A DNA stretch of 46,030 nucleotides, taken from NCBI GenBank assembly GCA_026705295.1, contig JAPPBA010000074.1:1-46030 (forward strand). The letters are read 5' to 3'. Below, one piece after another: positions 14,670 through 25,296 of the stretch. Below the pieces are notes generated by a model. It saw only the letters and a program-made list of their open reading frames with translations. It was not told the DNA's origin and searched no databases. Positions within the stretch are counted from its first letter, which is position 1. Each line of letters begins with the position of its first letter. The translations under genes and the position numbers were made by a program. This DNA is from Candidatus Palauibacter australiensis (GTDB lineage: Bacteria; Gemmatimonadota; Gemmatimonadetes; Palauibacterales; Palauibacteraceae).

Positions 14670-14694
14670 CGCGGGGTCTTGCCACGGACTGCTA
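14666..14694 (-). repeat. Dispersed intergenic motif, copy 1
   Basis: Read on the minus strand from the TAG stop of the DUF1015 gene, the sequence is TAG followed by CAGTCCGTGGCAAGACCC and GCGTCAG. It fills the gap between the convergent ligase and DUF1015 genes. Three more copies occur at 15984-16012, 29770-29797 and 35609-35637. Confidence 0.6.
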
Positions 14695-15951
14695 GTCGCC
14701 GTCGAGCTGCGCCATGACGAGTCCGCTCCGGATCTTGGGCTCGAACCAGGTCGACTTTGGGGGCATCATCCGCCGCTGCCGGCACACCGCGATGAACTGA
14801 CGCATCGTCACGGCGGGAAGGGTGACCGCCAGGTCCGCCCGACCTCCGTCCACTTCGGCCACGAGCCATCCCGCATCCTTGTTCGCGCCCACGAACGTGA
14901 GCCGTTCGTCCGCCGCGTCCGCCAGACCCAGATCGGCGAACAGCGTCCGCTGCACGATGTCGTGGTCGATGGAGGCGGCGGCATCGGCCGCGTCGTACAC
15001 ACCGCTCCGGGGCGTCGCGCGCCGCCAGCCCCGCCCCGCCGCATAGACGCCGATCACGTGGGTCTCGCGAGGCTGTAGAGGTTCTTCCCCGGCGGGCGAA
15101 ACCTCGAAGGAGCGCTCCAGCGCCGCATCGACCGCCGCATCGACGGCAGTCGCGTCGTGTTGGCGAGGGAGGCGGACCAGCCGGTTGTACGGGGAAATCC
15201 CCATCCGGTCCGCCGGAAAGAATACCGCGAGGAAAGACTCGTACCCCAGCATTGCGGCGGCCGCGCTCCGGTGGTTGCCATCGGCCACGTATGCCTCGGG
15301 CTCCGCGGCCAGCAGTCGCTGGAGGCGGGCGATGGCCCCCGGTTCCTCAACGAGCCAGATGCGATGGGATGTGCCTCCCGAGCCCCCGGTCTCGAAGTCG
15401 GGTGCGGTCCCGTCGGCGTGGCGCTCGAGGGCTGCCGCGAACTCCCCGGACGCGTCCGGGACCGCGTTGTTCACGGTCCCGATGATGGCGCCCGTCGCTT
15501 CGATGAGCCGGGCGCGTCCCCTCGCCTTGGGCGGGCGAACCCCTTCGTTCCGAATGATCGGCCCGGCCGGCGTGTCTTCCGTCCGGATCTCGTTCGTGCG
15601 GGCCAGCCCGCCCAGGCCGATCTGCCGCACGCCGGGGCGCCGCGGGTCCACGATCTCGTAGAGGTACAGGATCCGCTTCGCCTCGCGGGTGAGGCGCGAG
15701 GCGCTCAGCCGCTGGAAGTTGCGGCGCGCGAGTCTCATCGACGCCTCCGAGTCACCCGGCAGGACTGCCGTCGGGCTGTCGACCGCGCAGTGCGCCATCG
15801 TGACGCCGAGGACGGAGTCGGGTGCTCGCCGAATGGCCTCCCAGATCTCCACATCTCCCTGGAATTCGTCGTAGTTCCGCGCCGAGACGCGGCGGGCGGC
15901 GTCGGAGTCGACGGGTACGAGCGCGCGCGGGACGGGGCGTATCGTAAGCAT
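14692..15951 (-). CDS. DUF1015 family protein
   Basis: The 419-residue protein starts MLTIRPVPRALVP, the usual DUF1015 N-terminus, and has the family block YVADGNHRSAAAAM near residue 220, preceded by RIWLVEEPGAI. A C-terminal segment KDAGWLVAEVDGG...TMRQFIAVCRQRRMMPPKSTWFEPKIRSGLVM is also typical. The DGNHR block resembles the DGxHR motif of ParB/Srx-fold nucleotide-binding enzymes, which is suggestive only. The family's biochemical role is not firmly known; in many genomes it neighbours serine or amino-acid metabolism genes. It is convergent to the ligase gene and is bracketed by direct repeats at 14666-14694 and 15984-16012. Confidence 0.82.
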   Translation of the reverse strand: MLTIRPVPRALVPVDSDAARRVSARNYDEFQGDVEIWEAIRRAPDSVLGVTMAHCAVDSPTAVLPGDSEASMRLARRNFQRLSASRLTREAKRILYLYEIVDPRRPGVRQIGLGGLARTNEIRTEDTPAGPIIRNEGVRPPKARGRARLIEATGAIIGTVNNAVPDASGEFAAALERHADGTAPDFETGGSGGTSHRIWLVEEPGAIARLQRLLAAEPEAYVADGNHRSAAAAMLGYESFLAVFFPADRMGISPYNRLVRLPRQHDATAVDAAVDAALERSFEVSPAGEEPLQPRETHVIGVYAAGRGWRRATPRSGVYDAADAAASIDHDIVQRTLFADLGLADAADERLTFVGANKDAGWLVAEVDGGRADLAVTLPAVTMRQFIAVCRQRRMMPPKSTWFEPKIRSGLVMAQLDGD

Positions 15952-15983
15952 GGCGTGAGGGACTCGGTCTGGAGTTGGCAGCC

Positions 15984-16012
15984 CGACGCAGGGTCTTGCC
16001 ACTGGCTGCAAG
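15984..16012 (-). repeat. Dispersed intergenic motif, copy 2
   Basis: On the minus strand the core reads CAGCCAGTGGCAAGACCC then TGCGTCGG, matching copy 1 at 22 of 25 core positions. It lies about 35-60 bases upstream of the DUF1015 start and on the same strand, so it could act in its leader or promoter region. Confidence 0.6.
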
Positions 16013-16207
16013 GGACGGTTCGGCGACAACCCTGCCAAGCCGGACCACGCGGCGCAACGCCCGCCGCGCGCCCCGCGCGCACGCGGAGGGTTGCCGTAGT
16101 CCCCTCCCGACGGTTTCATAAGGGGCGACGGAGGCAGGTACGCCGAGTGCGGCGGCATGCCGCGGACGGTCCGCAGGCTACCGGCCGCCACGAAGGTTGG
16201 GGGTACG

Positions 16208-16768
16208 ATGGGACTCTTCAAGGCCCGCGTCCGGACGCGAGGCATCAGCCGGGCGATTTCGGTCGCGGCCCTGTCGGTCGCCGTCACCGGGTGCGAGATC
16301 GACAACAACCCGTACGGACCCGCATACCGCACCGTTCATCACACCATCGTCGGTGCCTACCGGCCGCTCGAACTCCTCAGGCGCCAGGTGCCGCATCTTC
16401 CCGACGATTTTCAGCCCCTTCCACCCGGTTCCGATATCCGTCTCGTCCTGGGGTCGATCCAGAACCTGAGTTCACGGATCACCTTGACCGGAGTTGGGCC
16501 GGGCGGTGCGACCTTCGACACTCGGTACTACGGTTCGTGGGAGTACGATGTCGGTAGGCGACGGATTACGATGACGATCGACCCCACCGCGACGACCGCC
16601 GGGTTCGAAACGGTGCTTCAGGTCACGCTCCTCGACCGCTGGGTCCGCGTACAGGGCGTCGCGGAGATCGGCGGCCGGCTCGTGCCGCTGGATCTCGGCA
16701 AGTCGCTCGTCGAAGTTGCCGACGGCGGCACCGGGGGCGGGCCAGCGAACCGAGTCTCGGCGCGGTAA
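16208..16768 (+). CDS. Small lipoprotein of unknown function
   Basis: The 186-residue product begins with a basic leader, a hydrophobic segment AISVAALSVAV and the lipobox AVTGC (C29), so it is probably lipidated. The mature part is beta-rich (DIRLVLGSIQNLSSRITLTG, TRYYGSWEYDVGRRRITMTID, TVLQVTLLDRWVRVQGV), resembling a small beta-sandwich or barrel. I recognise no family. ATG 16208 is chosen because GAAGGTTGGGGG lies just upstream and the lipobox then falls at a normal distance. Its stop is 16 bases before the next start, so the two may be co-transcribed. Confidence 0.65.
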   Translation: MGLFKARVRTRGISRAISVAALSVAVTGCEIDNNPYGPAYRTVHHTIVGAYRPLELLRRQVPHLPDDFQPLPPGSDIRLVLGSIQNLSSRITLTGVGPGGATFDTRYYGSWEYDVGRRRITMTIDPTATTAGFETVLQVTLLDRWVRVQGVAEIGGRLVPLDLGKSLVEVADGGTGGGPANRVSAR

Positions 16769-16784
16769 GGCGTACGGCTCCCCC

Positions 16785-17561
16785 GTGGCCAAGAAGACGA
16801 AGGCGCGGCCCGGGACCGCCCGCGGCATCGAACTGACGGCCTTCCGGGTCGCTGAAACCGCCCTTGAGATCGTGACGGGCGACCAGCGGCGCGAGTGGAT
16901 GGACGAAACGCCCGATCGCTTCGCCTACCGCTGCTTGCCGCTCCTCATCGCGAACCAGGCCGGCTGGGACCTGCTCTGCCCCACGAAGTTCTGGCTTCGC
17001 TGGGACGGCGGGGTCGCGCTGGACTCCATCCGTTTTCGATGGGAGGACGAGCCGCACCCGGCCATCGCGAGCCATTTCGGGAGCGGAGTCCTGACCTTCA
17101 CGCCCGGTTATCTGTTCCGTACCACGAAGGGACACAACCTCTGGGCGAGAGGCTGCCCCAACCTTCCAAAGGACGGCATCGCCCCGCTCGACGGGATCAT
17201 CGAGACCGACTGGGCTCCCTTCTCGTTCACGATGAACTGGAGGGTCACGCGGCCCAAGCACTGGATCCGCTTCGACGAGGGGGAGCCGATCTGCCGGATC
17301 GTCCCCATTCCGCGGCAATATCTCGAAAACGTGCGCCCGCGCACCCGAGAGCTGTGGGACGACAAGCTCATCGCGAACCAGTACACGGCGTGGAATGAAT
17401 CCCGAGCCCAGTTCATCGACGACCTCCACGCCCGGGAGGAGGAGGCGGTTCAAGAGGGCTGGCAGCGGACCTATATTCGCGGCCAGAACATGCGCGGCGT
17501 GCGGATGCAGGACCACCAGACGAAACTCCGGCTTCGCGATTTCCTGTCCGTAGGGAAATAG
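16785..17561 (+). CDS. DUF6065 family protein
   Basis: The protein has 258 residues from GTG 16785; a longer in-frame start at 16716 would overlap the previous gene. It shows [59 protein letters not shown] and [10 protein letters not shown], which I recognise as the pattern of DUF6065 proteins, a tryptophan-rich family of unknown function often found near natural-product or oxygenase genes. There is no signal peptide, so it is probably cytoplasmic. The start is uncertain because no good ribosome site is visible. Confidence 0.7.
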   Translation: MAKKTKARPGTARGIELTAFRVAETALEIVTGDQRREWMDETPDRFAYRCLPLLIANQAGWDLLCPTKFWLRWDGGVALDSIRFRWEDEPHPAIASHFGSGVLTFTPGYLFRTTKGHNLWARGCPNLPKDGIAPLDGIIETDWAPFSFTMNWRVTRPKHWIRFDEGEPICRIVPIPRQYLENVRPRTRELWDDKLIANQYTAWNESRAQFIDDLHAREEEAVQEGWQRTYIRGQNMRGVRMQDHQTKLRLRDFLSVGK

Positions 17562-17580
17562 ACGCGTCCCGCCCGGCGCA

Positions 17581-17609
17581 TGGACAACCGCAAATTTCCC
17601 GTGTATTCT
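17581..17609 (+). promoter_or_regulatory. Candidate sigma-70-type promoter of the cold-shock gene
   Basis: TGGACA at 17581-17586 and TATTCT at 17604-17609 are 17 bases apart, close to the -35/-10 consensus. They leave a long leader of roughly 97 bases before the cold-shock ATG, as is usual for csp mRNAs. Confidence 0.6.
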
Positions 17610-17712
17610 GGGCTCCGGAAAATGCGAACCGGATCAGGTTCGCCGGCATTGTGGTCGGCACGTGCGGCAAGCCCGTACTCTCGGCGACACCAATACCTTC
17701 AGGAGCACGGGC

Positions 17713-17925
17713 ATGCGCAGAAGCGGCACAGTCAAGTGGTTCAACGATCAGAAGGGCTTCGGGTTCATCGCGCTCGATGATGGATCGGCCGAGGTCTTCG
17801 TTCACCACACGGCGATCCAGGCGGATGGGTTTCGGAGTCTGGCGGAAGGTGAGAAGGTCGAACTCGATGTCGTCGACGGACCGAAGGGCCCCAAGGCCGA
17901 GAACGTGGTCAAGCAGGCCTATTGA
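17713..17925 (+). CDS. cspA: Cold-shock domain protein
   Basis: The 70-residue protein is a single cold-shock domain with RNP1 KGFGFIAL (residues 14-21) and RNP2 VFVHHTAI, starting [11 protein letters not shown]. Such proteins bind single-stranded RNA and DNA and melt mRNA structure in the cytoplasm. AGGAG lies seven bases before the ATG. The gene has its own near-consensus promoter at 17581-17609, a long leader and a strong intrinsic terminator at 17971-18003, so it is a monocistronic unit. The symbol is used in the broad family sense. Confidence 0.95.
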   Translation: MRRSGTVKWFNDQKGFGFIALDDGSAEVFVHHTAIQADGFRSLAEGEKVELDVVDGPKGPKAENVVKQAY

Positions 17926-17970
17926 TCCGCAGGTAGAATCGCGCATCGCGTTGAGAGGCACGTAGAAGGA

Positions 17971-18003
17971 GGGGGCGTCCGGGACGGGACGCCCCCCTTT
18001 TTT
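17971..18003 (+). terminator. Intrinsic terminator after the cold-shock gene
   Basis: A perfect 10-bp stem (GGGGGCGTCC at 17971-17980 with GGACGCCCCC at 17987-17996), a six-base loop, then six T residues at 17998-18003. It lies 46 bases after the cold-shock stop. Confidence 0.92.
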
Positions 18004-18109
18004 AGTGGCCTCGCGCGACCCTCCTCCCACCGCCACCTAGCGGTCTCGTGCCCGTTTAATCAACTTGAAGGCGTGACGGCCGCGTAACCTCCAGCGTCGG
18101 GAGGGAAGC

Positions 18110-19015
18110 ATGGAGATCGACCGAAGGAAGTTCCTCGCATCGGTTGGTGCCGGTGCCCTCGCGGTCATGACGCCCGAGGACAAGGCGGAAGCCTTGGAGC
18201 ACTACATGTGCGATCTTCTCGACGGCGAGGATCCGGGTCACGCCCACGACCATCACCACCATCACGGTCCGGTTCCGCGGACCGAAGACCTCGACCCGCG
18301 GCTCCTCGACGAAAACGAGTTGCTTGCGGAAGCCGCCGAGGCCGAAGCCGAATTCGCGGACGAAGACCACCACGACGATCACGATGCCGGACAGGAAGTC
18401 AGGCCCCCCCGCGGAACCGGCAACCTGTTCAGGCCCACCGACGAGGTTCTCGAACCCCTCCCCGCGAATCCCACGCTGGAGGATTTCTTCCGCCGCAGGT
18501 TCTGGCCCGCCCGGCATGTCCTGCAGAGCGCGACTCACGCGTTAAATGACGGGCAGCCCGAGGAGAACGTCCTCGCCGGCCTGCTCCACGACACGGTGCA
18601 GAACCTGATCAAGGTGGATCATGGCTGGTGGGGCGCGCAGCTCTACGAACCGTATGTTCCCGAGTACGTCAGTTGGGGCATCCGGTATCACGGCGCGCTA
18701 CGTTTCTATCCGGACGAGGAGTACGGGTACGAATACCCCGAGCTGTACAACCGGATCTTCGGCGAGGACTACATCCCGCCGGACTACATCAAGCAGGCGG
18801 CGGAGTACGCGACAGGTCACCCGCTGTACGTTTCGGCCCGCATGATCTGCGTCAACGACACATATGCCTTCCAGGATGGCATGGAGGTCTCGCTGGATCC
18901 GTTCATCGACATCATCGGGCGACACTTCAAGCAGCCAAAGGAGGGTCTCGGGTACGACAACAGTCCGGTCGCACACATGTGGAGGTCACTCGAGATGCCC
19001 TGGGCGCCGCTCTAG
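18110..19015 (+). CDS. Tat-exported HD-domain (diiron oxygenase-like) protein with His-rich segment
   Basis: The 301-residue protein starts MEIDRRKFLASVGAGALAV, a Tat-type signal. Residues 44-52 (HAHDHHHHH) and 87-91 (HHDDH) form a His/Asp-rich region. The C-terminal domain carries a full HD-domain metal ligand set: H136 in RHVLQSA, H160-D161 in LAGLLHD, H171 in KVDHGWWGAQL, H194 in IRYHGAL and D250 in MICVNDTYAF. This layout, and the first-motif HxLQxA, resemble mixed-valent diiron oxygenases such as PhnZ and myo-inositol oxygenase more than HD phosphohydrolases. Tat export would fit a protein that folds with its metals before export. The substrate is unknown. A large inverted repeat spans its stop codon. 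Confidence 0.7.
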   Translation: MEIDRRKFLASVGAGALAVMTPEDKAEALEHYMCDLLDGEDPGHAHDHHHHHGPVPRTEDLDPRLLDENELLAEAAEAEAEFADEDHHDDHDAGQEVRPPRGTGNLFRPTDEVLEPLPANPTLEDFFRRRFWPARHVLQSATHALNDGQPEENVLAGLLHDTVQNLIKVDHGWWGAQLYEPYVPEYVSWGIRYHGALRFYPDEEYGYEYPELYNRIFGEDYIPPDYIKQAAEYATGHPLYVSARMICVNDTYAFQDGMEVSLDPFIDIIGRHFKQPKEGLGYDNSPVAHMWRSLEMPWAPL

Positions 19016-19042
19016 TGCGGCGTCGCTACACCCAGGCATCTC
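18992..19042 (+). other. Long inverted repeat spanning the stop codon of the HD-domain gene
   Basis: GAGATGCC-C-TGGG at 18992-19004 pairs with CCCAGGCATCTC at 19031-19042 (12 bp with one bulge). Inside, CGCCGC at 19005-19010 pairs with GCGGCG around 19017-19022 about a TCTAGT loop containing the TAG stop. There is no T-run, so it is a strong RNA hairpin rather than a classical intrinsic terminator. Confidence 0.6.
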
Positions 19043-19106
19043 CAGACGTTCCGGGGACCATCGGCTCGGGTCCGCGGGGGACGGGGAAGTGTCGAGCCGA
19101 CCTGTT

Positions 19107-19136
19107 TTGAACCGACCATTCGGGATTTGATACGAC
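19107..19136 (+). promoter_or_regulatory. Possible promoter of the TonB-dependent receptor gene
   Basis: TTGAAC at 19107-19112 and TACGAC at 19131-19136 are 18 bases apart and lie 20 bases before the chosen ATG. The match to consensus is partial. Confidence 0.35.
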
Positions 19137-19155
19137 CAAAACTCAGGAGATGAGT

Positions 19156-21921
19156 ATGCTGAAACGAGCATTCCTCGCCCTTGCCTTTCTGGCGCTGCCG
19201 GCGGCGGCCTTCGCCCAGGGGACCATCGAGGGCAGGGTGACCAGTCCGACCGGCGCTGGCCTCAGCGGCGCGAGGGTCGCAATCCCCGGGCTCGACATAT
19301 CGGTGGGCTCGGGCGCCGGCGGCGCCTATTCGATTTCCGGCGTCCCGGCCGGCGACCACGTGGTCGAAGTCCGGCTCATCGGTTACGCGATTCAGGCGCA
19401 GACGGTGTCGGTCACGAGCGGCCAGACGTCGAACCAGGACTTCGCGCTGGAACTCCAGGCGATCAACCTCGGTGAGCTGGTGGTGGTCGGAAGCCGTACG
19501 CAGCCGCGGACGGTGACCGAGTCGATGGTGCCCGTGGACGTGATCCCGGTGTCCGAGATCACCAGGCAGGCGGAGACGAACATCGACTTCCTGCTCCGCA
19601 CCGCGGTCCCGTCCTACAACGTCCGGGTCGAGCCCATCAGCGACGCGGCCACGATCACGCGTCCTGCGAACCTGCGAGGTCTCGCGTCCGATCACACCAT
19701 GGTGCTGATCAACGGGAAGCGGCGGCACCGCGGGTCGATCATCACGTGGCTCGGGGCCGGTCTCTCGGACGGGGCCCAGGGCGTGGACATCGGCTCCATT
19801 CCCGGCATCGCGCTGCGGCAGGTGGAGGTGCTGCGCGATGGCGCCTCGGCGCAGTACGGTTCCGACGCCATCGCCGGCGTGATGAACTTCATCCTGAAGG
19901 ACGACCGCGACGGCGGCATGATCGAGGTCAAGAGCGGCAGCTACTACGAGGGCGACGGCGACATGCTCACCGTCTCCGGCAACGTCGGGGTCCCCCTGGG
20001 GTCTACCGGCTTCGCCAACCTCAGCGTGGAGTACGGCAACCAGGATCCGACCGACCGGGCCATCCAGCGCGCCGATGCCATCGCGCTACTCGCGGCCGGC
20101 AACAGCGCCGTCCGCACCCCCACGGCCCAGATCTGGGGGTCGCCCGAGGTCAACGACGACCTGAAGGTGTGGCTCAACACCGGCTACACGTTCAGCGACG
20201 ACGAGCAGTTCTACGCGTTCGGGAACCTCTCCACCAAGGAGGTGGACGGCGGGTTCTTCTTCCGTAACCCGAACACGCGCGGCGCCGTGTTCAGCGGTGA
20301 CGGCGGGGAGTCGCTTCTCATCGGTGACGTGCTGATGGCGAAGGGCCTCGGGACGGCGAACTGCCCGGAGGTCCTCATCACCAACAATGTGCCGGACCCG
20401 GTGGCGCTGGCGCAGGTCTTCGCGGATCCGAACTGCTTCTCGTTCCAGGAGATGTTCCCCGGCGGCTTCACGCCCCAGTTCGGCGGCAACGTCACCGACT
20501 GGTCCGTCGTGAGCGGCGTCAAGGGCGGCAACGATGACGGCTTTACCTGGGATGCCAGCGCCGGCTTCGGCAGCCATACCGCCGACTTCTTCATCTACAA
20601 CACGGTGAACGCGGCACTCGGGCCGGAGACGCCCACGCATTTCGACCCGGGGCTCTACCGGCAGGACGAGTTCAACCTCAACTTCGACGTCGCGTACGAG
20701 GCCAGCGACCAGGTCCACCTCGCCGGCGGACTCGAGCGGCGGGAAGAGCGCTTCACGATCGGGCAGGGGCAGGACGAGTCGTGGAAGATCGGGCCCTACG
20801 CCGCGCAGGGCTTCAGCTCGTCCTCCAACGGCTTCCCCGGCTTCAGCCCGATCGCGGCGGGGAACTGGGACCGCCAGAACGTGGCGGTCTACGGAGATCT
20901 CCAGCTGGGCGGGAGCGAAGATCCGTGGACGATCGGCGCCGCGCTGCGGTTGGAGGACTTCTCCGACTTCGGAACTCAGTTGACGGGGAAGGTCTCGGGC
21001 CGCCTGCAGGTCAGCGACGCGGTCGCCCTGCGCGCCGGCGGGAGCACCGGCTTCCGCGCGCCGACGCCGGGGCAGCAGAACGCCTTCAACGTGTCGACGG
21101 TGTTCGACGCGACGATCGGCGACCTCGTCAACCGCGGCACGATTCCGTCGACGTCCGCCGTGGCGGCCCTTCGAGGCGGGCGGCAGTTGACGCCCGAGAA
21201 GGCGTTCAGCCTGACCGCCGGGACGGTGTTCGACGCGGACGCGTTCAAGCTTACGGTGGACTACTACCGGATCGCGATCTCGGACCGCTTCGCGCAGACG
21301 CAGACGTTCTCGCTCACCGACGATGAGGTCACGCGACTGCTGGGCGAGGGGATCACGAGCGCGGCGAACCTCGCCGAGTTCCGGTTCTTCACGAACGACT
21401 TCAGCACGAGGACGCAGGGGCTCGACATCGTGGCGAACTACACGCCGCCGTCGATGGCCGGCGCGACGAGCTTCAGCGTGCTCTTCAACTACAACGGCAC
21501 GTCGGTCACCGATTTCAACCCCGACGTCATCGACACGGACCGGGTGGACCAGCTCGAACAGTCCGTCCCCTCGTGGCGGGGTTCGCTCAACGTGCTGCAC
21601 GCGCTGGGCGGAGTGCGCACCCTCCTGCGCGGTACCTGGTACGATTCGTGGGTGGATGTCGGCGGCGTGGTGATCGGCGGCGTCGAGGGCACGGCCTTCC
21701 CCGGCCGGTTCCTGATCGACGTCGAGTTGTCGACCGACCTGACGGACGATGCCGAGCTCACGATCGGCGCGAACAACCTGTTCGACACGTATCCGGCGAC
21801 GCAGGCTCCGGACACGGCCGACGACGTCGGTCTGCTCTATCCGGAGAGCTCGCCGTTCGGTTTCAACGGCGGCTACTACTACGTCCGCGTGAACTACCGG
21901 TGGTCGTGGCTGACCGGGTGA
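19156..21921 (+). CDS. TonB-dependent outer-membrane receptor with regulatory-like N-domain
   Basis: The product is 921 residues from ATG 19156. The earlier ATG at 19150 directly abuts AGGAG, whereas 19156 has the proper six-base spacing. A signal peptide (RAFLALAFLALPAAAFAQ) is followed by a carboxypeptidase-regulatory-like beta-sandwich (GTIEGRVTSPTGAGLSGARV, about residues 22-100). Then comes a plug (VPSYNVRVEPISDAATITRPANLRGL, VEVLRDGASAQYGSDAIAGVMNFILK) and a 22-strand-type barrel ending YYYVRVNYRWSW. It takes up a large substrate across the outer membrane using TonB energy. The ligand cannot be read. A terminator follows, so it is probably transcribed alone or with little downstream. 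Confidence 0.9.
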   Translation: MLKRAFLALAFLALPAAAFAQGTIEGRVTSPTGAGLSGARVAIPGLDISVGSGAGGAYSISGVPAGDHVVEVRLIGYAIQAQTVSVTSGQTSNQDFALELQAINLGELVVVGSRTQPRTVTESMVPVDVIPVSEITRQAETNIDFLLRTAVPSYNVRVEPISDAATITRPANLRGLASDHTMVLINGKRRHRGSIITWLGAGLSDGAQGVDIGSIPGIALRQVEVLRDGASAQYGSDAIAGVMNFILKDDRDGGMIEVKSGSYYEGDGDMLTVSGNVGVPLGSTGFANLSVEYGNQDPTDRAIQRADAIALLAAGNSAVRTPTAQIWGSPEVNDDLKVWLNTGYTFSDDEQFYAFGNLSTKEVDGGFFFRNPNTRGAVFSGDGGESLLIGDVLMAKGLGTANCPEVLITNNVPDPVALAQVFADPNCFSFQEMFPGGFTPQFGGNVTDWSVVSGVKGGNDDGFTWDASAGFGSHTADFFIYNTVNAALGPETPTHFDPGLYRQDEFNLNFDVAYEASDQVHLAGGLERREERFTIGQGQDESWKIGPYAAQGFSSSSNGFPGFSPIAAGNWDRQNVAVYGDLQLGGSEDPWTIGAALRLEDFSDFGTQLTGKVSGRLQVSDAVALRAGGSTGFRAPTPGQQNAFNVSTVFDATIGDLVNRGTIPSTSAVAALRGGRQLTPEKAFSLTAGTVFDADAFKLTVDYYRIAISDRFAQTQTFSLTDDEVTRLLGEGITSAANLAEFRFFTNDFSTRTQGLDIVANYTPPSMAGATSFSVLFNYNGTSVTDFNPDVIDTDRVDQLEQSVPSWRGSLNVLHALGGVRTLLRGTWYDSWVDVGGVVIGGVEGTAFPGRFLIDVELSTDLTDDAELTIGANNLFDTYPATQAPDTADDVGLLYPESSPFGFNGGYYYVRVNYRWSWLTG

Positions 21922-21989
21922 GTTCCGAAGCGTAGTCGGACGGAATCCGGGGTCGCCGGTAGTCGAGGGCGAGCCCGGAGAGTAGGATC

Positions 21990-22036
21990 CGACCCCGGCG
22001 GGAGGCGAAGGCCGCCCCCCGCCGGGGTCGTGTTTT
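21990..22036 (+). terminator. Intrinsic terminator after the TonB-dependent receptor
   Basis: A 13-bp perfect stem (CGACCCCGGCGGG at 21990-22002 with its complement at 22018-22030), a 15-base loop, then TGTTTT. It separates the receptor gene from the aldehyde dehydrogenase pair. Confidence 0.85.
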
Positions 22037-22083
22037 ACGGAACCATCATGACGCCGCGTCGCGCGGCGCGGGAAAGGGCATCC

Positions 22084-23516
22084 GTGGGGAACTTCCGCAG
22101 ATTTTATGTCAATGGGGCGTGGGTCGAGCCGTCGGCCGAGGAGACGCTGGACGTGGTCAACCCGGCCACCGAGGAGGTGATCGGAACCATCGCGATGGGC
22201 GGGCAGGCCGACGTGGACGCCGCGGTGGCGGCCGCGAAGGCGGCATTCGACGCGTTCTCGCTGACGGGCAGGGAAGAGCGGGTCGCGCTGCTGGAGCGTA
22301 TCTGCGACGGCTACGCGGCCCGTGCGGCGGAGCTGGCCGCGACCGTCAGCGCGGAGATGGGCGCGCCCATGGCCCTGGCGGCGCAGGCACAGGTCCCGTC
22401 CGGCCTGGCGCACTTCCGAACCATGCTGAAGATCCTCGCGGACTTCGAATTCGAAACGGACCTCGGGACTTCGCTGCTGGTGCGGGAGCCGGTGGGGGTG
22501 TGCGCCTTCATCACGCCGTGGAACTGGCCGCTGAACCAGATCGCCTGCAAGGTGGCGCCGGCGCTTGCGGCGGGATGCACGATGGTGCTCAAGCCGTCGG
22601 AGGTCGCGCCGCTGAACGCGCTGATCTTCACGGAAATCCTGGATGAGGCCGGCGTGCCGGCGGGGGTCTTCAACCTCGTGAACGGCGCCGGTCCGGTCGT
22701 GGGCGCGGCGCTGGCGTCGCACCCCGACGTGGACATGGTCTCCTTCACGGGCTCCACGCGGGCGGGGGTGGAGGTGGCCCGGAACGCGGCGCCGACCGTG
22801 AAGCGCGTGGCGCAGGAACTGGGCGGCAAGTCGGCCAACATCATCCTGGACGACGCCGATTTCGGGCGCGCGGTGTCCCGGGGCGTCTTCGCCGTGTGCA
22901 ACAACACGGGACAGTCCTGCAACGCGCCGACGCGCATGCTCGTGCCGAATTCGCGGATGGACGAGGCCGCGGACATCGCGGCCGCGGCGGCCGGGAAGGT
23001 CGTCGTCGGCGACCCGGGTGCCGAGGGGACGACGATCGGCCCCGCGGTGTCCGACGTCCAGTTCGGCAGGATCCAGCGGCTGATTGAACAGGGAATCGAG
23101 GAGGGCGCGCGCCTCGCGACGGGCGGACCCGGCCGGCCGGAGGGACTGGAGCGGGGGTACTACGTTCGCCCGACCGTCTTCTCGCACGTGAGCAATGAGA
23201 TGGTCGTCGCACGCGAGGAGATCTTCGGCCCGGTGCTCGTGCTCATCGGATACGAGGATGATGATGACGCGGTTCGCATCGCGAACGACACGCTGTACGG
23301 TCTCGCCGGCTACGTATCGGCCGGAGACCGCGACCGCGGGCGGGCCGTCGCGCGCCGGATCCGGTCGGGCCAGGTTAACCTGAACGGCGCGCGTCCGGAC
23401 TTCCGGGTGCCGTTCGGCGGCTACAAGCAATCCGGCAACGGGCGCGAGTGGGGTCGCCACGGACTCGAGGAGTTCCTCGAAGTGAAGGCGATCCTCGGCT
23501 ATCACGAGGGGGCGAA

Positions 23517-23520
<4 letters not shown>
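22084..23520 (+). CDS. NAD(P)-dependent aldehyde dehydrogenase
   Basis: From GTG 22084 (GGAAAGGG six bases upstream) the protein has 478 residues; ATG 22048 is an alternative that begins just after the upstream terminator. It shows ITPWNWPLNQI, the catalytic Glu E245 in QELGGKSANI, the nucleophile C279 in NNTGQSCNAPTR, EEIFGPV and the C-terminal VPFGGYKQSGNGREWG. It would oxidise an aldehyde to the acid in the cytoplasm. Its TGA overlaps the GTG of the MmsA-like gene, so the two dehydrogenases are probably translated together and act on linked substrates. The specific aldehyde is not evident. Confidence 0.9.
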
Positions 23521-25079
<1,559 letters not shown>

Positions 25080-25251
25080 TCAGCGCTGTCCGGGCTCCCA
25101 CGCTCCGCCTGGTTCGGCGGTGTCATGATCGCGGCCACGGCGGTCAGCGGTGGCTACCGGGTCGCGACGCGGGATCGGCGAAGCTACGCCCGAATCGAGG
25201 GGTTGGACGTAGAGTACTGGTAGAGGGCCGAATGTCGACAGCCCGCCGCGA

Positions 25252-25267
25252 CGTTCCCGCGGGAACG
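25252..25267. other. Perfect 16-bp palindrome between convergent genes
   Basis: CGTTCCCGCGGGAACG is a perfect dyad in the gap between the mmsA-like gene (+) and the dimethylformamidase-like gene (-). On the plus strand it is followed by CGTTTTC, so it could be a weak terminator or a protein-binding site. The rest of the 25080-25296 gap shows nothing recognisable. Confidence 0.4.
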
Positions 25268-25296
25268 CGTTTTCAGGTAGCGTGGCGGACGGAGGG

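Noticed and set aside
20086-23505. Very long open frame on the minus strand (over 1100 codons)
   Set aside because: It runs antisense to the TonB-dependent receptor and aldehyde dehydrogenase genes, crosses a terminator, and its product is low-complexity Arg/Ala/Val-rich with no domain; this is a GC-rich shadow frame.
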